A stretch of 41,751 nt of DNA from Rikenellaceae bacterium (GTDB lineage Bacteria; Bacteroidota; Bacteroidia; Bacteroidales; UBA932), in assembly GCA_900769905.1 (NCBI GenBank), contig CAAGIL010000043.1, positions 1 through 41,751 on the forward strand, in the 5' to 3' direction. The translations under genes were made by a program, and so were the position numbers. The notes beneath the pieces were generated by a model. It ran no database searches, was not told the DNA's origin, and worked only from the letters and a program-made list of their open reading frames with translations. Positions 7,874 through 15,890 of this stretch are shown here, piece after piece. How positions within the stretch are numbered: position 1 is the stretch's first letter; each line of letters opens with the position of its first letter.

Positions 7874-9193
7874 TTATTCCCAATTTGCTGCGGCATCCAT
7901 CAGTTCTGCAATCCTGTCGTTTGCAAGATTTCCCAGGCTACCCATGTGGGTGTGGTGCAACTCGCTAGCCTTCAGACTACCTGCCTTGCCTGCCGCGTAG
8001 CTGAACCTGCCCTCGTTCACCTCGATCCCCACCTGCCTGTAAGCGTCGCGGAAAGGAGTCCCTGCCAGGGTGCGGCGGTTCACCTCCTCCACGGTGAAAA
8101 GATACTTATATTTCTCATCCTCAAGTATATGTTCATTCACCTCAATGTGCCGTAGCATATAATCAGTCATATTCAGACAGTCGTGCATCATATCCAGCAC
8201 AGGGAAGAGTATGTCCTTGAGCAGCTGGTAGTCACGGTGGTAGCCGTGGGGCATGTTGCTGCAGAGCATCGAAATCTCGTTCTCGCAGGCGAGAATCCGG
8301 TTGCACCTTGCGCGCACGAGTTCCCATACGTCCGGGTTCTTCTTGTGCGGCATTATGCTGGAGCCGGTGGTGAGCTCGTCAGGGAAGTGGATGAAGCCGA
8401 AGTTCTGGCACATATACAGGCAGCAGTCGGCAGCGAACTTGTTGAGAGTGAGTGCTATGCTGCCGAGGGCGGAGGCCACGCAGCGCTCCGACTTGCCGCG
8501 GCTGAGCTGGGCTGCCACGCTGTTGTAGTCCGGGGAGTCGAAGCCGAGCAGCCGGGTGGTCATCTCCCTGTCCAGAGGGAAGGAATTGCCGTAGCCGGCG
8601 GCAGAACCCAGAGGGTTGCGGTTGATTACCCGATACGCACCGGCGAGCATATGCATGTCGTCCACCAGCGCTTCCGCGTAGGCTCCGAACCAGAGTCCGA
8701 AGGATGAAGGCATTGCAATCTGGGCGTGGGTGTACCCGGGCAGCAGCACTTCCCTGTAGCGTTCGCTCAGCTCCTGGAGGGTGCCGAAGAGCGTGAGCAC
8801 TTCCTCGCGCACTGTTTTCAACTCGTCGCGCAGGAAGAGTTTCAGGTCCACGAGCACCTGGTCGTTGCGCGAGCGTCCGGAGTGGATTTTCTTGCCCAGT
8901 TCCCCGTACTCACGCGTGAGCAGCAGTTCTACCTGGGAGTGTATGTCCTCCATGTCGTCTTCGAGCACGAAGCGTCCTTCACTGATGCTGCGCGCAATCT
9001 TGTCCAGACCCTCGTCCAGGACTTTGAACTCCTCTTCGCTGAGCAGCCCTATGCTGCAGAGCATCCTGATGTGGGCTTTGGAACCCTGCACGTCGTATGC
9101 TGCGAGCTTGAGGTCCAGCACGCGGTCGTTGCCCACGGTGAACTTGTCCACAATTTCTGTGGCTGCGGTGCCTTTATTCCAGAGTGTCGCCAT
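7874..9193 (-). CDS. argH: Argininosuccinate lyase
   Basis: 439 residues from an ATG at 9193. The fumarase/aspartase superfamily signature GSSIMPHKKNPD is at residues 277-288 and carries the mobile-loop catalytic Ser. SGRSRNDQ (105-112) and GYTHAQIAMPSSFG (from about 153) are the other conserved blocks. It cleaves argininosuccinate to arginine and fumarate, the last step of the pathway, in the cytoplasm. Its first 20 bases overlap the end of argE', which supports cotranscription and translational coupling. The length is close to the usual 440-460. Confidence 0.97.
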   Translation of the reverse strand: MATLWNKGTAATEIVDKFTVGNDRVLDLKLAAYDVQGSKAHIRMLCSIGLLSEEEFKVLDEGLDKIARSISEGRFVLEDDMEDIHSQVELLLTREYGELGKKIHSGRSRNDQVLVDLKLFLRDELKTVREEVLTLFGTLQELSERYREVLLPGYTHAQIAMPSSFGLWFGAYAEALVDDMHMLAGAYRVINRNPLGSAAGYGNSFPLDREMTTRLLGFDSPDYNSVAAQLSRGKSERCVASALGSIALTLNKFAADCCLYMCQNFGFIHFPDELTTGSSIMPHKKNPDVWELVRARCNRILACENEISMLCSNMPHGYHRDYQLLKDILFPVLDMMHDCLNMTDYMLRHIEVNEHILEDEKYKYLFTVEEVNRRTLAGTPFRDAYRQVGIEVNEGRFSYAAGKAGSLKASELHHTHMGSLGNLANDRIAELMDAAANWE

Positions 9194-10262
9194 AAAAAGC
9201 TTCTATGAATTTGATGTATGTGTCAATGCCTTGCTCTATTTCGGAGCACAGTATGTATTCGTCCGCCTTGTGCGAGCGGCTGCTTTCCCCGGGACCGAGC
9301 TTGATGCAGTCGCAGTCCATACGCATCCAGTTGGAGGTGGTGGGGGAGGAGAAGCACTCCAGCCCAAGTTTGTCTGCTGCGGCAAGCAGAGGCGAGCCAG
9401 GACGGGTGGCGGAGGAACGGTTGGAGAGGTTGCGGGCTGCGAGCGTGCTCTTGCACAAAGCCTGCAACTCATTGAGAATCTCGAGGTTGTCGTATTGCTC
9501 AGTGGGGCGTATGTCCACGGTGAAGCAGCATTTGTCCGGGATTACGTTGTGAGCACTTCCGGCGCTTATGCAGGTCACGTTGAGCTTGACCTCACCCATT
9601 GCGGGGGATACGCGTGCGAAACGGTGTGCACGCAGGCGCTGTATGTCGTCCATCGCGATGTACAGGGCATTCACGCCTTCGCCCCGGGCCGCGTGGCCGC
9701 TGACTCCCTGCGCCGTGCCGTCGAGCACCAGCAGTCCCCGTTCCGAAGTGGCTGCCTTCAGGGATGTGGGTTCGCACACGATTGCCCAGTGAGGACGCGG
9801 GAGTTCTCCGCTCGCGAAGGGACCGTTTTCCGAGAAGAGCAGGCGCGAGCCTCCCGGACCCGAACGCTCCTCCTCGCAGGAGAGTATGAGCATCAGGTTG
9901 AAGGGGAGCGGGGTATCAAAAAAATGACGGAAGCCGGCAATTGAAGATACCACGCACCCGCCATCGTCATTCGAGCCAAGGCCATAAACTATACTGCCAT
10001 CCGTGCCCGGGTCGTGGGGATCACGCGTGTACGAGTCAGCCGCCGGTACGGTGTCGATGTGGGCATCGAGCGCCAGGGTGCGCTTGCCGGAATCAAAACG
10101 GGAATTGAGACAGATGAGGTTGTTCCCGATGCGGCGGGGAACCATACCCCGTTCTTCCAGCCAGCGCTGGAGGAAGTCGGCGCGCTGCTTCTCCACGAAG
10201 GAAGGGGAAGGAATCCTGACCAGGGATCGAAGCAACTCAATATATGGATAACTGTCCATCAT
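9174..10262 (-). CDS. argE: M20-family deacylase, predicted N-acyl-citrulline (or ornithine) deacylase
   Basis: 362 residues. M20 metallopeptidase features in order: LALDAHIDTVP (His68, first metal ligand), GSNDDGG (Asp99/100), SCEEERSGPGG (Glu130/131, catalytic Glu and metal ligand), then a dimerisation domain (SGHAARGEGVNALY). The family also includes DapE and ArgE. In pathways with an ArgF'-type transcarbamylase the deacylation occurs on acylcitrulline, so this enzyme is predicted to release citrulline, probably from N-succinylcitrulline (inference from argF'). The tandem ATGs at 10262 and 10259 overlap the argB stop as ATGATGA. Its 3' end overlaps argH by 20 bases. Confidence 0.85.
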   Translation of the reverse strand: MMDSYPYIELLRSLVRIPSPSFVEKQRADFLQRWLEERGMVPRRIGNNLICLNSRFDSGKRTLALDAHIDTVPAADSYTRDPHDPGTDGSIVYGLGSNDDGGCVVSSIAGFRHFFDTPLPFNLMLILSCEEERSGPGGSRLLFSENGPFASGELPRPHWAIVCEPTSLKAATSERGLLVLDGTAQGVSGHAARGEGVNALYIAMDDIQRLRAHRFARVSPAMGEVKLNVTCISAGSAHNVIPDKCCFTVDIRPTEQYDNLEILNELQALCKSTLAARNLSNRSSATRPGSPLLAAADKLGLECFSSPTTSNWMRMDCDCIKLGPGESSRSHKADEYILCSEIEQGIDTYIKFIEAFYGDTLE

Positions 10263-11038
10263 TTACATATTCTTGTGCCCGAGTCCGCAAGAAGAGCGGC
10301 CGAATTCTTGATTACCACTTCGCTTGTGCCCCCGTCAAGGGACCTGAAGGCATTTTCAATCTTCGGCAGCATTCCGTCCGCAATCACGCCTGAAGCCTTG
10401 AGTTCTTCGAACTTTTTCCTGTCGATCAGGGGGATTACGCTTGCATCGTCAAATCTGTTGTAAAGAACGCCATTTTTTTCGAAACAATAATAAAGTTTCG
10501 CGGATAATGACGAAGAAACTGCTGATGCGACCGTGTCGGCGTTGGTGTTGAGCATCTGGCCTGTGCCGTCGTGGTTGATTGCGCAGAGCACCGGAACCAG
10601 ACCCTGAGAGCAGAGCTGCTCCAGCAGGGCTGCATTCACGCTTTCCTTCTTTACGTCGCCAACGAAGCCGTAGTCCAGCTTCGTCACCCCGTCGGAGAGC
10701 GTTCTCGGAGCCCTTTTGCTGGCCTTGATGACATTTCCGTCGCAGCCGCTCATACCTATGGCGTTGCAGCCCTCAGCCTGGAGCAGGGCGGTGATGTGCT
10801 TGTTGCACCAGCCCGCATAGACCATAGTCACTACGCGCAGGGTCTGCTCGTCAGTTACTCTGCGGCCTTCCACCATACGGCTCTCTATGCCCAGTTCCCC
10901 GAGCATACGGCTGGCCATCACGCCTCCGCCGTGGACCAGGACTTTCGGTCCTTCCAGCCTGGCGAAGTCGTGGCAGAAAGCCTGGAGAGCCTGCTCGTTA
11001 TCCACGACGTTGCCGCCTATCTTCACTACCGTAATCAT
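10259..11038 (-). CDS. argB: N-acylglutamate kinase (acetylglutamate kinase family)
   Basis: 259 residues from an ATG at 11038. The amino-acid-kinase fold is shown by VVKIGGNVVD (residues 4-13), VLVHGGGVMASRMLG (substrate and phosphate loop), and LNTNADTVASAVSSSL with SGVIADGMLPKIENAF (nucleotide side). It phosphorylates N-acylglutamate using ATP in the second pathway step. The acyl group could be acetyl or succinyl; the neighbouring argF' argues for succinyl (inference). It overlaps argF' upstream by an ATGA and argE' downstream by an ATGATGA, so all three are translationally coupled. No N-terminal arginine-feedback helix is apparent. Confidence 0.93.
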   Translation of the reverse strand: MITVVKIGGNVVDNEQALQAFCHDFARLEGPKVLVHGGGVMASRMLGELGIESRMVEGRRVTDEQTLRVVTMVYAGWCNKHITALLQAEGCNAIGMSGCDGNVIKASKRAPRTLSDGVTKLDYGFVGDVKKESVNAALLEQLCSQGLVPVLCAINHDGTGQMLNTNADTVASAVSSSLSAKLYYCFEKNGVLYNRFDDASVIPLIDRKKFEELKASGVIADGMLPKIENAFRSLDGGTSEVVIKNSAALLADSGTRICK

Positions 11039-11988
11039 AGACTTTTCAGCATCATCTTCATTACCGTCTGGGCGGAAACCACGCGGTTTGCAGCCTCCGG
11101 AATCACCAGGGATTTCGGGCTTTCAATCACTTCGTCGCTGACTATCATATTTCTTCTTACAGGCAAGCAGTGCATGAAGAAGGCGTTGTCGGTGAGGGCC
11201 ATCTTTTCGGAAGTCACGGTCCAGCTGCGGTCGCGGCTCAGTACCTGTCCGTAGTTCGGGTCGCCGTAGGCAGCCCAGTTCTTGGCATAGACGAAATCAG
11301 CTCCTCTCAGGGCCTCGTCCTGGTCGTGGGTGACTTTTGCCTTGCCCACGAACTCCGGGGCGAGGTCGTAGCCTTCGGGATTGGCGATGACAAAGTCGTA
11401 GTCCGTCATATTGATGCCCTCGGCAAAGGAGTTCGGCACCGCCTGAGGCAGGGCTTTCGGGTGAGGGGCCCAGGTGAGCACCACCTTCGGGCGCGCCTTG
11501 GTCTTGTGTTCCTCTATGGTGAGTATGTCGGCGAAGGTCTGCAGAGGGTGCCTGGTGGCAGCCTCCATACTGAAGACAGGCTTTCCTGAGTACTTGATGA
11601 ACTGATTGAGTATTACCTCATTATAATCGTCCTCCTTGCTCTCGAAACGGGCGAAGGAGCGCACGCCTATCAGGTCGCAGTAGCTTCCCATCACCGGAAT
11701 CGCTTCCAGCAGGTGCTCGCTCTTGTCCCCGTCCATCACCACGCCCCGCTCGGTTTCGAGCTTCCAGGCACCCTGGTTGACATCGAGCACTATCACGTTC
11801 ATTCCGAGGTTGAGCGCTGCCTTCTGGGTACTCAGCCTGGTGCGGAGGCTGTTGTTGAAGAAGACCATAAGCAGGGTTTTGTTGCGCCCAAGTTCCTGGT
11901 CGGCGAAAGGATTTGCCTTGACATATTTGGCTTCTTCAATGGCTTTCTTTATGTCTCCAAGCTGGAGTATGGATGTAAATTCACGCAT
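11035..11988 (-). CDS. argF': N-succinylornithine transcarbamylase (predicted specificity)
   Basis: 317 residues. The carbamoyl-phosphate motif is SLRTR (residues 47-51), and HCLPVRRN near the C-terminus is the ornithine-side loop. The sequence closely follows the SOTCase of Bacteroides fragilis (ELGRNKTLLMVFFN, LDVNQGAWKLETERGV, SMEAATRHPLQ). The discriminating residue, Pro90 in B. fragilis SOTCase and Glu92 in Xanthomonas AOTCase, is Ser90 here (DGDKSEHLLEA). From published work I recall that E92S turned the acetylornithine enzyme into a succinylornithine enzyme, so succinylornithine is the predicted substrate. It transfers the carbamoyl group to form N-succinylcitrulline. It lies 3 bases after argD and overlaps argB by 4. 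Confidence 0.93.
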   Translation of the reverse strand: MREFTSILQLGDIKKAIEEAKYVKANPFADQELGRNKTLLMVFFNNSLRTRLSTQKAALNLGMNVIVLDVNQGAWKLETERGVVMDGDKSEHLLEAIPVMGSYCDLIGVRSFARFESKEDDYNEVILNQFIKYSGKPVFSMEAATRHPLQTFADILTIEEHKTKARPKVVLTWAPHPKALPQAVPNSFAEGINMTDYDFVIANPEGYDLAPEFVGKAKVTHDQDEALRGADFVYAKNWAAYGDPNYGQVLSRDRSWTVTSEKMALTDNAFFMHCLPVRRNMIVSDEVIESPKSLVIPEAANRVVSAQTVMKMMLKSL

Positions 11989-11991
11989 AAG

Positions 11992-13119
11992 TTATTGATT
12001 TGTAAGTTCCTTCCACGCCTTGACAAAGCTCTTGGCTGTCTTGCGGCTGATGGTGAGCGAAGGCAGGAGACGTATTACGGATGCTCCGGCCGCTCCGGTG
12101 AAGAAATGCTTTTCGAAGAGCAGCCTGTCCCTGAGTCCAATGTACTCCGGCTTGAGTTCCAGACCGATCATAAGTCCGCGGCCGCGGTATTCCTTGATTG
12201 CTCCGTCGCCCTTGAAGGCTTCCTCGAAGAATTCTCCCATACGGGCGGCGTTCTCCACCAGTTTCTCCTCCTCTATCACGTCGAGCACTGCCAGTGCCGC
12301 CGTGCAGGCGAGGTGGTTGCCGCCGAAAGTGGTGCCGAGCATACCGTACTCCGCCTTGATGTCCGGGGAGATGAGCACGCCGCCTATAGGGAAACCGTTG
12401 CCCATACCCTTGGCTGTGGTGATGATGTCCGGTCGCACGCCCGAATACTGGTGGGCGAAGAACTTGCCGCTGCGTCCGTAGCCTGACTGGATTTCGTCGA
12501 GTATGAGCTTGCTGCCGTATTTGTCGCAAAGGGTACGGAGTTCGAGCAGGAAGCCGTCCTCAGGCACGAAAATGCCGGCAACACCCTGTATGCCCTCGAT
12601 TATCGCGGCTGCGTATGCACCGCTGGAAAGCTCACGTTCCGCCGCCTCCAGGTCGTTCAGAGGGATGAAGGTGATTTTGTCGCTTTCGTTGAACGGGGCG
12701 CGCAGTTTCGGATTGTCGGTCGCCGCAACGGCACCGCTGGTCCTGCCGTGGAAGGCCTTCCCGAAGGCGAGGATGCGGCTGCGTCCGGTGGCGAAGGATG
12801 CCAGTTTCATTGCGTTCTCGTTGGCTTCGGCACCGCTGTTGCAGAGGAAAAGCTTGTAGTCGGGGTAGCCGCTTACCCTGGCGAGTCTGCTTGCGAGCTC
12901 CTGCTGCAGGGAATTCTGCACGGCGTTGGAATAGAAGCCGAGGTGCTGGAGCTGGGAGCTCAGCATCTCCACGTAGTGAGGGTGGCAGTGGCCTATGCTT
13001 ATGACCGCGTGGCCTCCGTAAAGGTCGGTGTATTCCACCCCGTCCTTGTCCCAAAGTATGGTGTCGAGACCCTCCACGGGCTCAATGTCCCAGAGTTTAT
13101 ATACTTCAAATAGATTCAT
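11992..13119 (-). CDS. argD: N-acylornithine aminotransferase (PLP class III)
   Basis: 375 residues from an ATG at 13119. Class III aminotransferase landmarks: NSGAEANENAMKLA (about 94-107, PLP phosphate loop), LILDEIQSGYGRSGKFFAHQ (Asp that binds the pyridine nitrogen) and TTAKGMGNGFPIGG with Lys237 as the PLP lysine. It converts N-acylglutamate semialdehyde and glutamate to N-acylornithine and 2-oxoglutarate. It lies 10 bases after argC and 3 before argF'. The acyl group is predicted to be succinyl from pathway context. The length is near the family norm (375-400). Confidence 0.94.
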   Translation of the reverse strand: MNLFEVYKLWDIEPVEGLDTILWDKDGVEYTDLYGGHAVISIGHCHPHYVEMLSSQLQHLGFYSNAVQNSLQQELASRLARVSGYPDYKLFLCNSGAEANENAMKLASFATGRSRILAFGKAFHGRTSGAVAATDNPKLRAPFNESDKITFIPLNDLEAAERELSSGAYAAAIIEGIQGVAGIFVPEDGFLLELRTLCDKYGSKLILDEIQSGYGRSGKFFAHQYSGVRPDIITTAKGMGNGFPIGGVLISPDIKAEYGMLGTTFGGNHLACTAALAVLDVIEEEKLVENAARMGEFFEEAFKGDGAIKEYRGRGLMIGLELKPEYIGLRDRLLFEKHFFTGAAGASVIRLLPSLTISRKTAKSFVKAWKELTNQ

Positions 13120-13129
13120 TGTAATTAGT

Positions 13130-14137
13130 TTAAAATGCGCTTGCCTTGAGTCTCAGACCGAGCTTTTCGTCGAGTCCGAACATAAGGTTCATATTCTGTA
13201 CTGCCTGGCCTGAAGCACCTTTGAGCAGGTTGTCGATTACCGAACTGATAACGAGCTTGCCTCCGTGTTTCTCCACGCTGAGCAGGCATTTGTTTGTGTT
13301 CACCACGTCCTTGAGGTCCACCGGACGCTCAACCACGTGGGTGAAGGCCGCATCGGAGTAGTAGCCCTTGAAAAGCTTTACGGCGTCCTCCTGTCCCAAA
13401 GGGAAGTCGCAGTGCACGCTGGCAAAGATGCCGCGGGAGAAGTCTCCCCGCATTGGCACGAAGTTGATGTTGCCGACAGGGGAGCCCTGGAGCAGTTCCA
13501 GGTCCCTGCGAATCTCCTTAAGATGCTGGTGCTCAAATACTTTATATACGGACACATTGTCGTTGCGCCAGCTGAAGTGGGTCGTGGGGCCGGGCTTTAC
13601 CCCTGCGCCAGTGGAACCTGTGATGGCGGTGACATTGATTTCGCAGCCCAGCAGTCCTGCATCCGCAAGAGGAAGCAGGGCAAGCTGTATGGCAGTGGCG
13701 AAACAGCCCGGGTTTGCAAGCAGGGAAGTCTTCTGAATCTTCTCCCTCTGCATTTCCGGCAGTCCGTAAACATAACCCTCGCTTTCGTCGCGGAAATCCT
13801 GGGCGAGGTCAATGACCCTGAGTTTCTCGGGACGCTTGTTGGCGGCCCAGAACTCACGGCTCTTGCCGTGGGCTGAACAGAGGAAAAGCAGGTCTATGTC
13901 CTCCAGTTTGAATGCGGAGCAGAAGCGAAGCTCCGTGTCTCCCACCAGACCGCTGTGGACCTCGTAGAGTTTGTTGCCGGCGTTGCTCTCAGAATGCACG
14001 AAGACTATCTCCACGCCCGGGTGGAAGACCAGCAGGCGCAGGAGCTCACCGGCCGTGTAGCCCGCACCTCCCACTATGCCCACGCGGATTTTCCTGGGTG
14101 CCGTGTCCTTAGATCTGTTCTTCCTTGTGCTTGCCAT
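13130..14137 (-). CDS. argC: N-acyl-gamma-glutamyl-phosphate reductase
   Basis: 335 residues. A basic tail (MASTRKNRSKDTAPRK) precedes the NADPH-binding Rossmann start RVGIVGGAGYTAGELLRLL (residues about 18-36). The active-site Cys145 lies in ANPGCFATAIQLALLPL, and GAGVKPGPTTHFSWRNDNVSVY is the substrate-domain block. It reduces acylglutamyl phosphate to the semialdehyde. The start at 14137 overlaps the argG stop by 29 bases; a later start would give a tail-less protein, but no other Met precedes the Rossmann motif. Confidence 0.95.
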   Translation of the reverse strand: MASTRKNRSKDTAPRKIRVGIVGGAGYTAGELLRLLVFHPGVEIVFVHSESNAGNKLYEVHSGLVGDTELRFCSAFKLEDIDLLFLCSAHGKSREFWAANKRPEKLRVIDLAQDFRDESEGYVYGLPEMQREKIQKTSLLANPGCFATAIQLALLPLADAGLLGCEINVTAITGSTGAGVKPGPTTHFSWRNDNVSVYKVFEHQHLKEIRRDLELLQGSPVGNINFVPMRGDFSRGIFASVHCDFPLGQEDAVKLFKGYYSDAAFTHVVERPVDLKDVVNTNKCLLSVEKHGGKLVISSVIDNLLKGASGQAVQNMNLMFGLDEKLGLRLKASAF

Positions 14138-15311
14138 AATATACCCTGAGTGGTGTAGACATCAGTTTTATGAAGCCCTTTGCCTCCTCGGCACTCCAGC
14201 CCTTCTGGGTCTCGCCGTACTCTCCGAGTTTGGATTTTACCAGGTCGTCCGGGGAATCCACACCCACGGTGGAGAAGCCGTAAGGACGCAGTTCGAGGGT
14301 GACGGTGCCGTTGACGTTGCGCTGGCTGCTTTCGAGCATTGCCTCGATGTCGCGCATCACCGGCTCCAGATACTGGCTCTCGTGGAGGAACATTCCGTAC
14401 CAGTTGGCCACCTGGTCCTTCCAGTATTGCTGCCACTTGGACAGGGTGAACTTTTCGAGGAACTTGTGGGCCCCGATGATGAGCATAGGGGCTGCGGCTT
14501 CGAAGCCTACGCGTCCCTTGATGCCGACTATGGTGTCGCCCACGTGCATATCGCGCCCTATTCCGTAGGCCGCCCCTATCTTCTCCACTTCCTGGATTGC
14601 GGCTATTCCGTCGTCATAATGCTTCCCGTTCACCTCGCAGAGCACTCCCTTCCCGAAACCCAGGCTCAGGATTTCGCTACCGCTTTTCTGCACCTGCTTG
14701 AGGTAGGCGCTCTCCGGCAGACCTTTGGTGGAGTCGAGAATTTCGCCTCCGCAGATTGAGGTGCCCCATATTCCCACGTTGTAGGAATACTTGAGTTTGG
14801 TGAAATCTGCATTGAAGCCGTGCGCATTGAGGTAATCCACCTCCTCCTTGCGGCTGAGGTTGCCGTCGCGGGTGAGGGTGATGATTTCCATATCCGGACA
14901 CATCACCAGGAAAGTCATATCGAAGCGTACCTGGTCGTTGCCGGCACCGGTGGAACCGTGGGCAATGGCATCGGCCCCGATCTCGTTGGCGTAACGGGCT
15001 ATTGCCATACCCTGGAAGATGCGCTCGGAAGACACAGAGATAGGATAGGTGCCGTTGCGCAGCACGTTGCCGTAAATCATATACTTCAGGCTCTTCTCGT
15101 AGTATTCCTTTGTTACGTCGAGAGTTACGTATTTTGTGGCGCCCAGCTTGTAGGCGTTTTCCTCGTTGGTTTTGAGCTGCTCCGCGCTGAAGCCGCCCGT
15201 GTTGGCGCAGGCCGCGTGGACCTCATAGCCCTTTTCCTTTGCGAGATACATCACGGTGTAGGATGTATCCAGACCGCCGCTGAACGCGACGACAACTTTT
15301 TTCTTGCTCAT
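14109..15311 (-). CDS. argG: Argininosuccinate synthase
   Basis: 400 residues from an ATG at 15311. The PP-loop AFSGGLDTSYT at residues 9-19 binds ATP, and GSTGAGNDQVRFD binds aspartate and citrulline. It joins citrulline and aspartate to argininosuccinate. It starts 15 bases after the GNAT stop and its 3' end overlaps argC by 29 bases. Sequence and length are typical. Confidence 0.97.
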   Translation of the reverse strand: MSKKKVVVAFSGGLDTSYTVMYLAKEKGYEVHAACANTGGFSAEQLKTNEENAYKLGATKYVTLDVTKEYYEKSLKYMIYGNVLRNGTYPISVSSERIFQGMAIARYANEIGADAIAHGSTGAGNDQVRFDMTFLVMCPDMEIITLTRDGNLSRKEEVDYLNAHGFNADFTKLKYSYNVGIWGTSICGGEILDSTKGLPESAYLKQVQKSGSEILSLGFGKGVLCEVNGKHYDDGIAAIQEVEKIGAAYGIGRDMHVGDTIVGIKGRVGFEAAAPMLIIGAHKFLEKFTLSKWQQYWKDQVANWYGMFLHESQYLEPVMRDIEAMLESSQRNVNGTVTLELRPYGFSTVGVDSPDDLVKSKLGEYGETQKGWSAEEAKGFIKLMSTPLRVYYGKHKEEQI

Positions 15312-15326
15312 ATATCGTTTTCTTTT

Positions 15327-15887
15327 TTATTCTTCCGGCTGATGTATTTCCAGGTGCTCCTTCGGGTCGTAGAGCAAGCCCGTGCAGATGCACATCTTGT
15401 AGTCGTGGCTCTGGAGTATGTCGAAATGGCGGCATCCCTCGCAGCCTTTCCAGAATTCAGGGTCGTCGGTGAGTTCGGTGAACGGCACCGGACGGAAGCC
15501 GAATTCGTAGTTCATCTTCATCACGGCGGCACCCGTGGTGATGGAGAAGATTTTTGCCTCAGGGAAGAGCCTTCGGGACAGCAGGAAGGTCTGTTCCTTG
15601 ATGCGTTTTGCTATACCCATGCCGCGGAAGGCGTGGGCTACTATGAGTCCGGAATTGGCCACGAAACTTTTCCCGCCCCAGGATTCAATATAGGAGAATC
15701 CTGCGAAGCGCCCGTCCTCGGAAATTGCTATCACAGCCTTCCCGGCCCGGATTTTTTCGCAGATGTACTCCGGGGTGCGCTTTGCGATACCTGTCTTGCG
15801 CTCCAGAGAACTGCTGTAGATTTCCTCGCAGATTTCCTCTGCGAATTTTGTGTGGCACTCTTCTGCCACCATAACCGAAATATCCAT
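15327..15887 (-). CDS. GNAT acyltransferase, candidate N-acylglutamate synthase for arginine
   Basis: 186 residues from the ATG at 15885-15887 (a GTG lies one codon earlier). The GNAT acyl-CoA loop is AFRGMGIAKRIKEQ (R88-G-M-G-I-A93). The C-terminal tail has a four-Cys cluster, GCEGCRHFD...KMCICTGLLYDP. It sits 3 bases after the barrel-protein stop and 15 before argG, so it is the second gene of an operon that otherwise lacks an argA or argJ. I recall that the homologous gene beside argG in Bacteroides thetaiotaomicron has been proposed as the missing first enzyme. Acetyl- versus succinyl-CoA use is not visible in sequence; the transcarbamylase points to succinyl. Confidence 0.8.
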   Translation of the reverse strand: MDISVMVAEECHTKFAEEICEEIYSSSLERKTGIAKRTPEYICEKIRAGKAVIAISEDGRFAGFSYIESWGGKSFVANSGLIVAHAFRGMGIAKRIKEQTFLLSRRLFPEAKIFSITTGAAVMKMNYEFGFRPVPFTELTDDPEFWKGCEGCRHFDILQSHDYKMCICTGLLYDPKEHLEIHQPEE

Positions 15888-15890
15888 CAC

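Noticed and set aside
8183..8707. Long plus-strand open frames inside the arginine and carAB genes
   Set aside because: They lie antisense to well-supported enzymes, have low-complexity Val/Ala/His-rich products and no recognisable domain; they are shadows of GC-rich coding DNA.
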